Shown: piece by piece, positions 42,543-50,086 of the stretch | Layout of the letters: every line of letters starts with the position of its first letter | Position numbering within the stretch: position 1 is the stretch's first letter | DNA from: Sphaerisporangium sp040649355 | GTDB taxonomy: Bacteria; Actinomycetota; Actinomycetes; Streptosporangiales; Streptosporangiaceae | NCBI RefSeq assembly: GCF_043197795.1 | Contig: NZ_JBICTU010000015.1 | Span: 62,001 to 126,000 of the forward strand | DNA length: 64,000 nucleotides | Direction: 5' to 3' | Notes under the pieces: model-generated | What the model saw: only the letters and a program-made list of their open reading frames with translations | What the model was told of the DNA's origin: nothing | The model's database searches: none | Position numbers and translations under genes: made by a program

Positions 42543-43539
42543 GAAGGTGAGTGGACAGCGTCGTACGACCATCAAGGACGTGGCCGAGGCGGCGGAGGTC
42601 GGAGTGGCGACCGTCTCGCGCGTGCTCTCGGGCACGGGCTCGGCCAGCCCGGCCACGAGGGAGAAGGTTCTGGCCGCCGCCGCGCGGCTCGACTACCGCC
42701 CGAGCGCCCTGGGACGGAACCTCCGCCGGCAGCGCACCGGTGGTATCGGTCTGCTCGTCCCCGACATCACAGACACCTTCTACGGAAGGCTCACCGACGG
42801 TGTGCTCGCCTGCGCCCAGTCGGCGGGCGAGCCGGTGATGATCGGGACCACCGGCGACGACCCCGAGCGGGAGGCCGAGCTGATCGGCTCGCTCCTGGAG
42901 GAGAGCGTGGAGCGGGTGATCGCCGTGCCGTGCGGCGACGGCGAGATGTGGGGGCCCGCGTTCCGCGCCGGGCTCAGCGTGGTCTTCGCCGAGCGCCCGG
43001 TGCAGGGGCGCGAGAACGTCCCGTCCGTGGTGACCGACGACCGCACGGGGGTCCGCACGGCGGTCGAGTACCTCGCGGGGCTCGGGCACCGGCGCATCGC
43101 CTTCCTCTCTCGGCACGGCCAGGCGCAGCGCGTGCGCGCGTTCCGCGAGGCGCTGGCCGCGCTCGGGGTGACGGTCGATGAGGAACTGATCGTGCGCGCG
43201 CACGCGACCCGCGACTCGGCCTACGCGGCCGCCGCCGGGCTCTTCCAGCACCGCCCCGACCTCACGGCGGTGCTGGCCGGGGGCAACCTGCTGGGCGAGG
43301 CCGCCGTCCTCGCGGCCAAGGAGCTCGACTTCCGCGTCCCCCGCGACATCTCGCTGATCATGTTCGACGACGTGCCCTGGGCGGAGCTGTGTCATCCACC
43401 GCTCACCGTGATCTCCCAGCCCGCCCAGGACATGGGGTACCGCGCCGCCGAGCTGGTGCTGCGCGAGGGACGCCGGTCGCGCACGGTCACGTTGCCGACC
43501 GAGCTGATCGTCAGGGGCAGCTGCGGGCCCCGCCGCTGA
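42541..43539 (+). CDS. LacI-family transcription regulator
   Basis: This 332-residue regulator has the N-terminal helix-turn-helix TTIKDVAEAAEVGVATVSRVLSG, hinge region YRPSALGRNLRRQRTG, and a periplasmic-binding-like effector domain from about residue 60 with IGLLVPDITDTFYG, GHRRIAFLS and ISLIMFDDVPW. Such proteins respond to sugars or their derivatives. It is divergent from msiK; the palindromes between them suggest it controls both genes. Confidence 0.9.
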   Translation: MKVSGQRRTTIKDVAEAAEVGVATVSRVLSGTGSASPATREKVLAAAARLDYRPSALGRNLRRQRTGGIGLLVPDITDTFYGRLTDGVLACAQSAGEPVMIGTTGDDPEREAELIGSLLEESVERVIAVPCGDGEMWGPAFRAGLSVVFAERPVQGRENVPSVVTDDRTGVRTAVEYLAGLGHRRIAFLSRHGQAQRVRAFREALAALGVTVDEELIVRAHATRDSAYAAAAGLFQHRPDLTAVLAGGNLLGEAAVLAAKELDFRVPRDISLIMFDDVPWAELCHPPLTVISQPAQDMGYRAAELVLREGRRSRTVTLPTELIVRGSCGPRR

Positions 43540-43545
43540 GGGCCG

Positions 43546-44034
43546 TCAGCCGACCACCTTCTCGATGGCCTCGACGACGGCGGCGTCCTCGGGTTCTGTG
43601 CGGGGACGGAACCGCGCGACGACGTTCCCCTCCCGGTCGAGCAGGAACTTCTCGAAGTTCCACTGGACGTCACCCGCGTCGCCCGAGGCGTCGGGGACGG
43701 CCACCAGCGACGTGTAGAGCGGGTGGCGGCCCTCGCCGTTGACGTCGATCTTCTCCAGCAGTGGGAAGTCCACGCCGTAGGTGGTGACGCAGAAGTCCTG
43801 GATCTGCTCGGACGATCCCGGCTCCTGGCCGGCGAACTGGTTGCAGGGCACGCCGACGACCGTGAAGCCCCGGTCGCCGAACCGTTCCTGGAGCCGGACC
43901 AGGCCGGCGTACTGCGGGGTCAGACCGCACTTCGACGCCACGTTCACCACCAGAGCGGCCTTGTCGCCGACGAGCTGTCCCAGCGTGGTCGGCGCGTCGT
44001 CCAGCGTGCGCACCGAAATATCCCGAAGACTCAT
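43546..44034 (-). CDS. Glutathione peroxidase family protein (thioredoxin-type)
   Basis: This 162-residue thiol peroxidase has the catalytic Cys36 in NVASKCGLTPQY, the glutamine in PCNQFAGQEPG, and the tryptophan and asparagine in VQWNFEKFLLDREG, the complete active-site tetrad. Cysteine replaces selenocysteine, as usual in bacteria. Actinomycetes lack glutathione, so the electron donor is probably thioredoxin or mycothiol-linked. It is monocistronic and convergent with the LacI gene. Confidence 0.92.
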   Translation of the reverse strand: MSLRDISVRTLDDAPTTLGQLVGDKAALVVNVASKCGLTPQYAGLVRLQERFGDRGFTVVGVPCNQFAGQEPGSSEQIQDFCVTTYGVDFPLLEKIDVNGEGRHPLYTSLVAVPDASGDAGDVQWNFEKFLLDREGNVVARFRPRTEPEDAAVVEAIEKVVG

Positions 44035-44445
44035 GAAGCCACCCTAGTCAGACACACCCGGCGTGCGCGGCTCGCCGGGCGCCGAATCGCATCGGTCCCG
44101 TGTCCACGGGCGGTACCGCGCCAAACCTCAACTCTCCGGCAATTCAGGATCATGTGGTGATCATGTGGGGCACGACGCGCGCCAACGAGGCACCGCGAGA
44201 CGGCAGAGATCTACCGCGATGATCGCAAACAACTGTCCCAGGCGTGTCGCGAATCGCGGGCCACGGCCGGATCGGCCACTAGAAACCGCCCTAGAACACG
44301 TCGCGGCGCCTTCCGGGGACACCAGTGTCTTCAACCGAATCGGAACGGCCACGCGGACGTCGCACGCCCGAGCCACGGGCGCGCGACGGAGGTGGCCGCC
44401 CGCGTGCGGCCGCCTTCCGCACGCGACCCTACGAATAGGACCGCT
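44035..44445. other. 411-base gene-free region before the transglycosylase-like gene
   Basis: No convincing gene is seen. It contains a GC-rich stretch with several short complementary blocks (for example 44355-44430). Actinomycete cell-wall hydrolase genes often have a cyclic-di-AMP (ydaO) riboswitch in this place, but I do not find its conserved blocks here. Confidence 0.4.
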
Positions 44446-45405
44446 TTGGACAGTAACCGCGCTTTTCGTGGCGCAGTAGCGGCCGTCATCGCCGCCGCCG
44501 CCCTCAACGGGACGGCGGGACCGGCACAGGCCCTCGTGGGGCCGGAGGGAACGGCCGACGCCATCAGTGGCACAGCAGAACCAGCCAATGCCCGGACCGG
44601 ACCGGTCGACACGGCACTGGCGGCAACGGTCCCGGCCGAGGTGGCGACAGCCACAGGCCCGGCCGGAAGGCCCGCGGGCCCGGTCACGGGGCCCGTCACG
44701 GGGCCCGTCACGGGCCCGGCGACGGCAGGCGTCCTAGAGGGCGCGACCGTCGCACAGGCGCCCATCGCTCCGGCGCCGCTGCCACCGGAGCACCTCGCTC
44801 CGCTGGACACCGCGAACGCGACGACGATATCCGTCATCGCCCCGCGAGGAGCGACCACTCTGCCCGCGGGGACGATGTGGTCCCACGTCCAGCCGGTCTG
44901 GACGAGGACCCGGACGGCGAGGCCGATCTGGACCCGCGCGGGGCTGGCCGGAATGGCCGAGCTCATCGGGGCACCGAAGGCGACGGTGACGACCGGCGCC
45001 AGGGTGGCGAGGGCGGCCAGGAGGGCGCCCTACCGGGTGCACCGGGCGGTGTGGAGGACTTCGGCGCGTCCGAACGTGCGCGTGTGGGCGCCGAGGACGC
45101 CCAAGGGCAGGAACAAGGCGATCGCGTACCGCCTGGTCACCCAGCGATCCTGGCCCGTGACCCAGTTCCGCTGCCTCGACAGCCTGTGGACCAGGGAGAG
45201 CAACTGGAACCACCGTGCGCAGAACCCCTCGTCAGGGGCCTATGGCATCCCGCAGGCACTGCCGGGATACAAGATGGTCGGCATCGGGCACGACTGGCGC
45301 GTCAACCCCGCCACGCAGATCCGATGGGGACTGAAGTACATCAAGGGGCGCTACGGCTCGCCCTGCGGCGCCTGGGGTCACTTCCAGTCGCACAACTGGT
45401 ACTGA
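44446..45405 (+). CDS. Secreted protein with C-terminal transglycosylase-like domain
   Basis: The start is TTG at 44446 with AGGA five bases upstream, which gives a signal peptide (AFRGAVAAVIAAAALNGTAGPAQA) and 319 residues. An Ala/Pro/Thr-rich linker carrying three GPVT repeats (12-bp tandem units near 44688-44715) spans to about residue 230. The last 80 residues look like a lysozyme-like lytic transglycosylase or resuscitation-factor fold: LDSLWTRESNWNHRAQNPSSGAYGIPQALPG, with Glu in RESNWN as catalytic candidate, and a closing KYIKGRYGSPCGAW. It likely acts on peptidoglycan outside the cell. The two cysteines may form a disulphide. Confidence 0.8.
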   Translation: MDSNRAFRGAVAAVIAAAALNGTAGPAQALVGPEGTADAISGTAEPANARTGPVDTALAATVPAEVATATGPAGRPAGPVTGPVTGPVTGPATAGVLEGATVAQAPIAPAPLPPEHLAPLDTANATTISVIAPRGATTLPAGTMWSHVQPVWTRTRTARPIWTRAGLAGMAELIGAPKATVTTGARVARAARRAPYRVHRAVWRTSARPNVRVWAPRTPKGRNKAIAYRLVTQRSWPVTQFRCLDSLWTRESNWNHRAQNPSSGAYGIPQALPGYKMVGIGHDWRVNPATQIRWGLKYIKGRYGSPCGAWGHFQSHNWY

Positions 45406-45459
45406 GAGAGCGGAAGGGGAGTGCCCAGGGGAAGGGCGCACTCCGGCGCCCGGGGGACA

Positions 45460-46110
45460 TCACCCCCGGGCGCTTCCCTCCTTGGATTCCTGGAGTTGCA
45501 CGGCGATCGCCCTGATCAGCATGTCGAGTCCGAACTCGAACGCCTTCTCGTGGTCGCACACGCCGAGCAGCGGCGCGAGGGTGCCCACCTCGGGGAACAG
45601 CGAGGTGTCCACCTGCGGCAGCTGGACGTCCGCCTGGTGCACGGGGGCGAACGTGGGCGTCACGCCGACCTCGCGCAGCAGCGACCCGATGATGTAGGCG
45701 ATGAAGGTGCGCAGGATCTGGACGGCTTCCTCGCCGTCGAAGCCGGCCTCGCGCAGCGTGGTCAGGGCGCGCTCGACGGGGAACAGCCCGGCCGGCGAAT
45801 TGAGCTGGCGGCTCACCACGACCATCGTCGAGCGCGGATAGTGATGGGCGATCTGCCGGAACGCCCGTGCCTGGATGCGCACCCGTTCGGTCCACTCGGC
45901 CGAGGGGTCGTCGGTGAAGGTGATCTCGGACAGGACGGTCTCGGCGACCGCGTCGAGGAGCGCCGCCTTGTTCGGCACGTGGTTGTACAGCGACATGACG
46001 CCCACGCCCAGCTCGGCCGCGATCCGCCGCATCGAGATCGCGTCGGCGCCCTCTCGCTCGATCAGGTCGATGGCGGCTGCGACGATACGGGATCGTGTGA
46101 GGGCTGGCAT
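45460..46110 (-). CDS. TetR-family transcription regulator
   Basis: This 216-residue regulator has an N-terminal helix-turn-helix (RSRIVAAAIDLIEREGADAISMRRIAAELGVGVMSLYNHVPNKAALLDAV) and an all-helical ligand-binding C-terminal half of the TetR_C type. It is divergent from the diiron ferritin-like gene, and two matching 16-bp sites lie between the starts, so it probably represses that gene and itself. The ligand is unknown. Confidence 0.9.
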   Translation of the reverse strand: MPALTRSRIVAAAIDLIEREGADAISMRRIAAELGVGVMSLYNHVPNKAALLDAVAETVLSEITFTDDPSAEWTERVRIQARAFRQIAHHYPRSTMVVVSRQLNSPAGLFPVERALTTLREAGFDGEEAVQILRTFIAYIIGSLLREVGVTPTFAPVHQADVQLPQVDTSLFPEVGTLAPLLGVCDHEKAFEFGLDMLIRAIAVQLQESKEGSARG

Positions 46111-46138
46111 GAGGTCATTCTCTCCCAGTGCATTGACG

Positions 46139-46185
46139 TACGTACAGCGTACGTGTCACTCTCCACGTATACGTACGGTGTACGT
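46139..46185. promoter_or_regulatory. Tandem 16-bp TetR-operator-like sites
   Basis: TACGTACAGCGTACGT (46139-46154) and TACGTACGGTGTACGT (46170-46185) differ at two positions, are each nearly palindromic and lie 31 bases apart, about three helical turns. Two dimers could bind the same face of the DNA. TTGACG at 46133-46138 could be a -35 element. Confidence 0.6.
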
Positions 46186-46203
46186 TCTCCCTTGGAGGCC
46201 GAT

Positions 46204-47319
46204 GTGTCGACGCACGAGCTCTACACGATCCCCGCCGAGCTCTCCACCTGGGACGTGGAGATGGCCGGCTCCTCCCGGTTCACCTGGGAGTACGACGAAG
46301 GCCGTGACCGCATGCTCGCCCTGTACCAGAAGGGCAAGGACAAGCAGTGGGACTCGGTCAAGCGCATCGACTGGGGACTTGAGGTCGACCCCTACGACGT
46401 CCTCGGCGTGCCCGACCAGTCCATCGCCATCTACGACACCCCGTTGTGGCACAAGATGGACGAGAAGGCGCGCATGGAGGTCAGACGCCACGGCGCCGCC
46501 TGGCAGTTCTCGCAGTTCCTCCATGGCGAGCAGGGCGCGATGATCTGCTCCGCCCGCATCGTGGAGTCGGTGCCCGACCTGGACTCGAAGTTCTACGCCG
46601 CCACGCAGACGATGGACGAGGCCCGGCACGCCGAGACCTACGCCCGGTTCCTCCAGGAGAAGGTGGGCATCGCCTACCCGATCAACAAGTACCTCAAGGC
46701 CCTGCTCGACGACACGCTCAGCGACTCGCGCTGGGACATGCCCTACCTCGGCATGCAGGTGCTGATCGAGGGCCTCGCCCTGGCGGCGTTCGGAGTGATG
46801 CGCGACGTCACCACCAAGCCCCTGCCCAAGCAGATCCTCGCGTACGTCATGCAGGACGAGGCCCGGCACGTCGCCTTCGGCCGGATGGCCCTGCGCGACT
46901 ACTACAAGCAACTGTCGGAGGCCGAGCTGCGCGAGCGCGAGGACTTCGTGATCGAGGGCTGCTACCTCATGCGCGACCGGCTGCGCGGGGTCGAGCAGTG
47001 GGAGACCCAGGGCTTCTCACCCGAGGAGGTGAAGCAGGCCATGAAGGCGGTCGACGAGTCGGAGTACCTCCAGCTCTTCCGCTCGCTGCTGTTCAGCCGG
47101 ATCGTGCCGTGCGTGAAGGACATCGGGCTGTGGAGCGAGCGCCTGCAGAAGGCCTACGCCGACATGGGCGTGCTGGACATGGCGGGGCAGAACCTCGACG
47201 CCCTGATGCGGCAGGACGAGGACATCGCCGAGAAGCTCGACGCCGAGCGGTTCGCCGCCGAGCAGGAGGAGCGCGCGGAGGAGATCGCCGGGACCATCAC
47301 GCTCGGCGGCGCCGGCTGA
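46204..47319 (+). CDS. Diiron ferritin-like protein
   Basis: The GTG start at 46204 has GGAGG five bases upstream and gives 371 residues. Two E-x-x-H iron-binding pairs appear in DEARHAETYARFL (near residue 140) and DEARHVAFGRMAL (near 223), with further glutamates (HGEQGAM, IEGLALAAF) in a four-helix bundle. This fits the ferritin-like diiron oxygenase/R2-like superfamily. The function is unknown; it may be an oxidase or N-oxygenase. Paired with a divergent TetR gene and operator-like repeats, it looks inducible by a small molecule. Confidence 0.8.
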   Translation: MSTHELYTIPAELSTWDVEMAGSSRFTWEYDEGRDRMLALYQKGKDKQWDSVKRIDWGLEVDPYDVLGVPDQSIAIYDTPLWHKMDEKARMEVRRHGAAWQFSQFLHGEQGAMICSARIVESVPDLDSKFYAATQTMDEARHAETYARFLQEKVGIAYPINKYLKALLDDTLSDSRWDMPYLGMQVLIEGLALAAFGVMRDVTTKPLPKQILAYVMQDEARHVAFGRMALRDYYKQLSEAELREREDFVIEGCYLMRDRLRGVEQWETQGFSPEEVKQAMKAVDESEYLQLFRSLLFSRIVPCVKDIGLWSERLQKAYADMGVLDMAGQNLDALMRQDEDIAEKLDAERFAAEQEERAEEIAGTITLGGAG

Positions 47320-47386
47320 GAACCGCGCACGACCCAGCACGGCCCGACAGGGGTCAGGACACGGCTCACCAGGGCTCGGGCGCGGC

Positions 47387-47725
47387 TCAGGAGAGCGTGA
47401 GCACGAACACGATGGCGCCGGTGGAGACGGCCACCACGCCCAGCCACGCCAGCGCCGCGTCCGCCCGGACGTCCAGCGGGAGGCTCTCGCCGATCGCCCG
47501 CTGGACGCGCCGGTGCCGCACGCCGCTCCTGGCCAGCAGGACGGCGCCGCAGAGCGCGGCGAGCACGAACGACACCACGGCCAGGCCGTCTCCGGAGTGC
47601 CTCCCGGCGATGCCGGCGGCGATCAGCCCGCCGGCCCCCAGCGCGGTGGCGGTGCGCGTCCATGCCAGGGCGGTGCGCTCCATGTGCAGGCCGTCCGGCC
47701 CCTCGCGCCGCTGCGCCGCCCGCAT
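47387..47725 (-). CDS. DUF202 small membrane protein (second of a pair)
   Basis: This 112-residue protein has three hydrophobic helices and the DUF202 features ERTALAWTRTATALGAGGLIAAG and a later RRVQRAIG. Its start overlaps the stop of the other DUF202 gene by one base (TGATG). DUF202 proteins (YidG/YidH-like) have no established function. They probably form a hetero-oligomer. Confidence 0.82.
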   Translation of the reverse strand: MRAAQRREGPDGLHMERTALAWTRTATALGAGGLIAAGIAGRHSGDGLAVVSFVLAALCGAVLLARSGVRHRRVQRAIGESLPLDVRADAALAWLGVVAVSTGAIVFVLTLS

Positions 47726-48066
47726 CAGTGGGCCACGACGATGAGGACGAGCGCGAGCACGGCCACCGCCGCGACGCCGTACCCGAACAGCGGGGCCAGG
47801 GCGAGCGGCGGAAGGGGCGCCTTGCGCCGCAGCGCCCGCTGCACGTGGCGCCAGCGCGGGTACGCCATGGCGGCGGCCAGCGCGGACAGCAGCACCAGGA
47901 CGACCGCCAGGGCGGTGCGCACCCAGGGGATGAAGACCGCCTCCGGCACCGCCGCCATGGCCACGCCGCCCGCGCTCAGGGCCAGCGACGTGCTCAGCCA
48001 GGTCAGAAACGTGCGCTCGTTGGCCAGCGTGAACCGGGGGTCCGGTTCGTTCCCCTCGATGTCCAT
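47725..48066 (-). CDS. DUF202 small membrane protein (first of a pair)
   Basis: This 113-residue DUF202 (YidH-like) membrane protein has NERTFLTWLSTSLALSAGGVAM, a central helix and a C-terminal helix LFGYGVAAVAVLALVLIVVAH. It precedes and overlaps the second DUF202 gene. The tandem arrangement, one copy starting DPRFTLANERT, is typical of this family. Confidence 0.85.
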   Translation of the reverse strand: MDIEGNEPDPRFTLANERTFLTWLSTSLALSAGGVAMAAVPEAVFIPWVRTALAVVLVLLSALAAAMAYPRWRHVQRALRRKAPLPPLALAPLFGYGVAAVAVLALVLIVVAH

Positions 48067-48122
48067 GAGGAAAGGCTAATTTACGAGTACTCCCCCTAGA
48101 GTTGACGGGTTTTTTGGGCCTG

Positions 48123-48491
48123 TCAGGTACATTCCTGGGCAATCGTCTTGACCGCCTGGGCGCTGTCGGTGGCGACCTTCTGCGCGGCGTCGACCGCCTC
48201 GTTGGCGTCGTCGACGTTGAGCTTCTTGAAGCTGTCGGCCAGCTTCTGCAGGGCTTCGTTCAGGGTGGTGTTCCCGGCCGTGTTCGCCACGTCCTCCAGC
48301 TTGGCGGCCCCGTCTTCGAGTGCCTTCTCCATGGCCTTCGGGTCGCTCGCCAGACTCGCGACCTTGGCGCCCGTCTCGCTGATGACCTTGTTGGCCTCGA
48401 TGCAGGCCTGGGCTTTGTCGACCGTGCTGCACCCGGTGGTCAGCAGGGTGAGACCGATCGCGGAAGCTGCGGCTAGGGGGAGGAATCGCAT
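48123..48491 (-). CDS. Small lipoprotein of unknown function
   Basis: This 122-residue protein has a signal peptide with lipobox LTTGC (cysteine near residue 21), followed by an almost wholly helical, Ala/Asp/Lys-rich mature part (KALEDGAAKLEDVANTAGN) that could form a helical bundle. ATG 48491 is the start that gives a compact signal. It stands between the DUF202 pair and the Gfo/Idh/MocA gene, with no family that I recognise. Confidence 0.68.
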   Translation of the reverse strand: MRFLPLAAASAIGLTLLTTGCSTVDKAQACIEANKVISETGAKVASLASDPKAMEKALEDGAAKLEDVANTAGNTTLNEALQKLADSFKKLNVDDANEAVDAAQKVATDSAQAVKTIAQECT

Positions 48492-48515
48492 GGTGAAGAC
48501 ACTAGCCAACTTCGT

Positions 48516-49811
48516 TCAGCACTGGCCGCCGGAGAAATACTCTTCCAGCTCCGGGGAGAGGGGCGGCACGTCGAGGGGCACCGAGCCGCCGCGGAGCGAC
48601 TCGGTGGCGAGCAGACCGGCGGCGACGCTGTCCCTGGCCGCCACCGGGGAGGTGTCGGTGGCTCCGCCCTCGCGGGCGAACCGGACGAACTCGGTGACCA
48701 GTTCCTGGTCGGCGCCGCCGTGGCCGCCCTCCCCCGCGAAGACGGGTACGGTCAGGTCGCCCTCGGGGTCGTAGCCCCTCCTCCCGGCGTTCCACACACG
48801 GACCACGCTCCCGGTCCCGGTGTCGCCGAAGTTCTCCAGACGCCCCTCGGTGCCGATCACGGTGTAGTTGCGCCAGTAGTCAGGGGTGAAGTGGCACTGC
48901 TGGTAGCCGGCGTAGACGCCGTTCTCCAGGCGCATGTGCATCATCGACAGGTCCTCGACGTCGACCACGGGGTTGAGGCCCTTCTGGGCGAGCGGGGGCC
49001 AGTTGCGCGCCGGGTCGTACCAGTCGGCGGGCAGCCCCTCGGCGCGGTCGGTGATCCCGCCGTACACGGTCAGACCGCCCATGCCGGTGACCCGGACGGT
49101 CCGGGAGCCGGCCAGCCAGTGGATCACGTCGATGTCGTGGGCGCCCTTCTGCAGCAGCAGCCCGCCGGTGTTGCGCCGGTCGGCGTGCCAGTCCTTGAAG
49201 TAGTAGTCGCCCCCGTCCCCGACGAAGTGCCGGCACCAGATCGCCTTCACCTCTCCGATGGCCCCCTCGGCGATCAGCCGCCGCATGGTGCGCACGACCG
49301 GCATGTGCCTCATGTTGTGGCCGACGTACAGCCGGGTGCGCCGCTCGTGGGCGGTGCGCAGGATCAGGTCGCAGTCGTCGAGGGTGATCGCGAGCGGCTT
49401 CTCTACGAAGGTGGGCTTGCGCGCCTTCAGCGCCCGTACGGCCAGCTCGGCGTGCGTGTGGTCGGGGGTGAGGATGATCACGGCGTCGACGTCCTCGTCC
49501 AGCAGGCGGGCGAAGTCCGCCGTCGTGCGGAGCCCGGGGCCGAGGTCGCGGCGCGCGGCGTCCAGCGCGTCCTGCCGGGGGTCGCAGACGGCGGCGACGC
49601 GGCTGCCCCGCCCGGGGCGATGCGCCTCCAGCGCCACCGACCGCCGCAACCCGAACCCCGCCACCCCGATCCGCAGATCCCCTCCCCCACCCCCGGAAGA
49701 CCGCCCGCCGTCCTGCGACCCCTCGCCTCCCGAAGACCGCCCGCCGTCCTGCGACCCCTCGCCACCGGAAGGCCGCCCGCCGTCCTCCGTAGCCGCGCTC
49801 CCGCCGCTCAT
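48516..49811 (-). CDS. Gfo/Idh/MocA-family oxidoreductase
   Basis: This encodes 431 residues. After a low-complexity Gly/Ser/Asp N-terminus (residues about 1-45) comes the Rossmann NAD site IGVAGFGLRRSVALEAH, then VAAVCDPRQ, DAVIILTPDHTHAELAVRAL, the catalytic Lys in FVEKPLAITLDDCD, and a substrate domain with GHNMRHMPV and LLLQKGAHDIDVIHW. These belong to sugar or inositol dehydrogenases. The N-terminus is a 36-bp tandem repeat and not part of the fold. The leader contains a 9-bp inverted repeat. The substrate is unknown. Confidence 0.86.
   Translation of the reverse strand: MSGGSAATEDGGRPSGGEGSQDGGRSSGGEGSQDGGRSSGGGGGDLRIGVAGFGLRRSVALEAHRPGRGSRVAAVCDPRQDALDAARRDLGPGLRTTADFARLLDEDVDAVIILTPDHTHAELAVRALKARKPTFVEKPLAITLDDCDLILRTAHERRTRLYVGHNMRHMPVVRTMRRLIAEGAIGEVKAIWCRHFVGDGGDYYFKDWHADRRNTGGLLLQKGAHDIDVIHWLAGSRTVRVTGMGGLTVYGGITDRAEGLPADWYDPARNWPPLAQKGLNPVVDVEDLSMMHMRLENGVYAGYQQCHFTPDYWRNYTVIGTEGRLENFGDTGTGSVVRVWNAGRRGYDPEGDLTVPVFAGEGGHGGADQELVTEFVRFAREGGATDTSPVAARDSVAAGLLATESLRGGSVPLDVPPLSPELEEYFSGGQC
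49680..49781 (-). repeat. 36-bp tandem repeat in the oxidoreductase N-terminus
   Basis: About 2.6 copies of a 36-bp unit encode the 12-residue unit GGRSSGGEGSQD in frame, near residues 11-43 of the preceding gene. The copies are almost identical at DNA level. Confidence 0.85.
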
Positions 49812-49834
49812 TCCCTGGCCCGCCTTCCCGCCGA

Positions 49835-49870
49835 TGCCTATTTGTGCCGATTTTTTAGCATAAATAGGCA
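49835..49870. promoter_or_regulatory. 9-bp inverted repeat in the oxidoreductase leader
   Basis: TGCCTATTT at 49835-49843 and AAATAGGCA at 49862-49870 are exact complements with an 18-base AT-rich spacer, 24 bases before the oxidoreductase start. It is the only AT-rich spot nearby and probably holds the promoter and an operator. Confidence 0.5.
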
Positions 49871-49882
49871 CATTAGAGCACA

Positions 49883-49963
49883 GTGCGGTCGTTCCAAGAC
49901 GGCGAGAGCTGGCTCTGGTGCTACGTGCACGAGATCGTCGGCTACCCCAAAGCTCCCCAATAG
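49883..49963 (+). CDS. Possible 26-residue micro-ORF or gene remnant
   Basis: GTG 49883 to TAG 49963 encodes a short Trp/Tyr/His-containing peptide (FQDGESWLWCYVHEIVG inside it) in the only gene-free gap of the region. Its amino-acid composition is protein-like, but no ribosome site is visible. It may be the tail of a decayed gene or chance. Confidence 0.2.
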   Translation: MRSFQDGESWLWCYVHEIVGYPKAPQ

Positions 49964-49980
49964 GCACCGGCCTCCGCCCG

Positions 49981-50057
49981 GCAGGCCGTACGATCCGGCG
50001 GGCAGGCAGGCCGTACGGACCGGCGGGCGAACGGCCGCGGGCGGGCAGGCCGTACGG
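49981..50057. repeat. Three dispersed copies of GCAGGCCGTACG
   Basis: GCAGGCCGTACG occurs at 49981, 50006 and 50045 in the stretch just after the antiporter stop (50087 on the minus strand). The spacers are GC-rich and similar (CGGCGGGC). It may be part of the antiporter 3' untranslated region. Confidence 0.75.
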
Positions 50058-50086
50058 ACGGGCGGCGGGCGGGGAACGGGGGGTCG

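Noticed and set aside
44035..44445. Cyclic-di-AMP (ydaO) riboswitch before the transglycosylase-like gene
   Set aside because: Position and gene type fit, but I do not find the conserved GGGGGACCC and related blocks. A covariance-model search with the ydaO model would decide.
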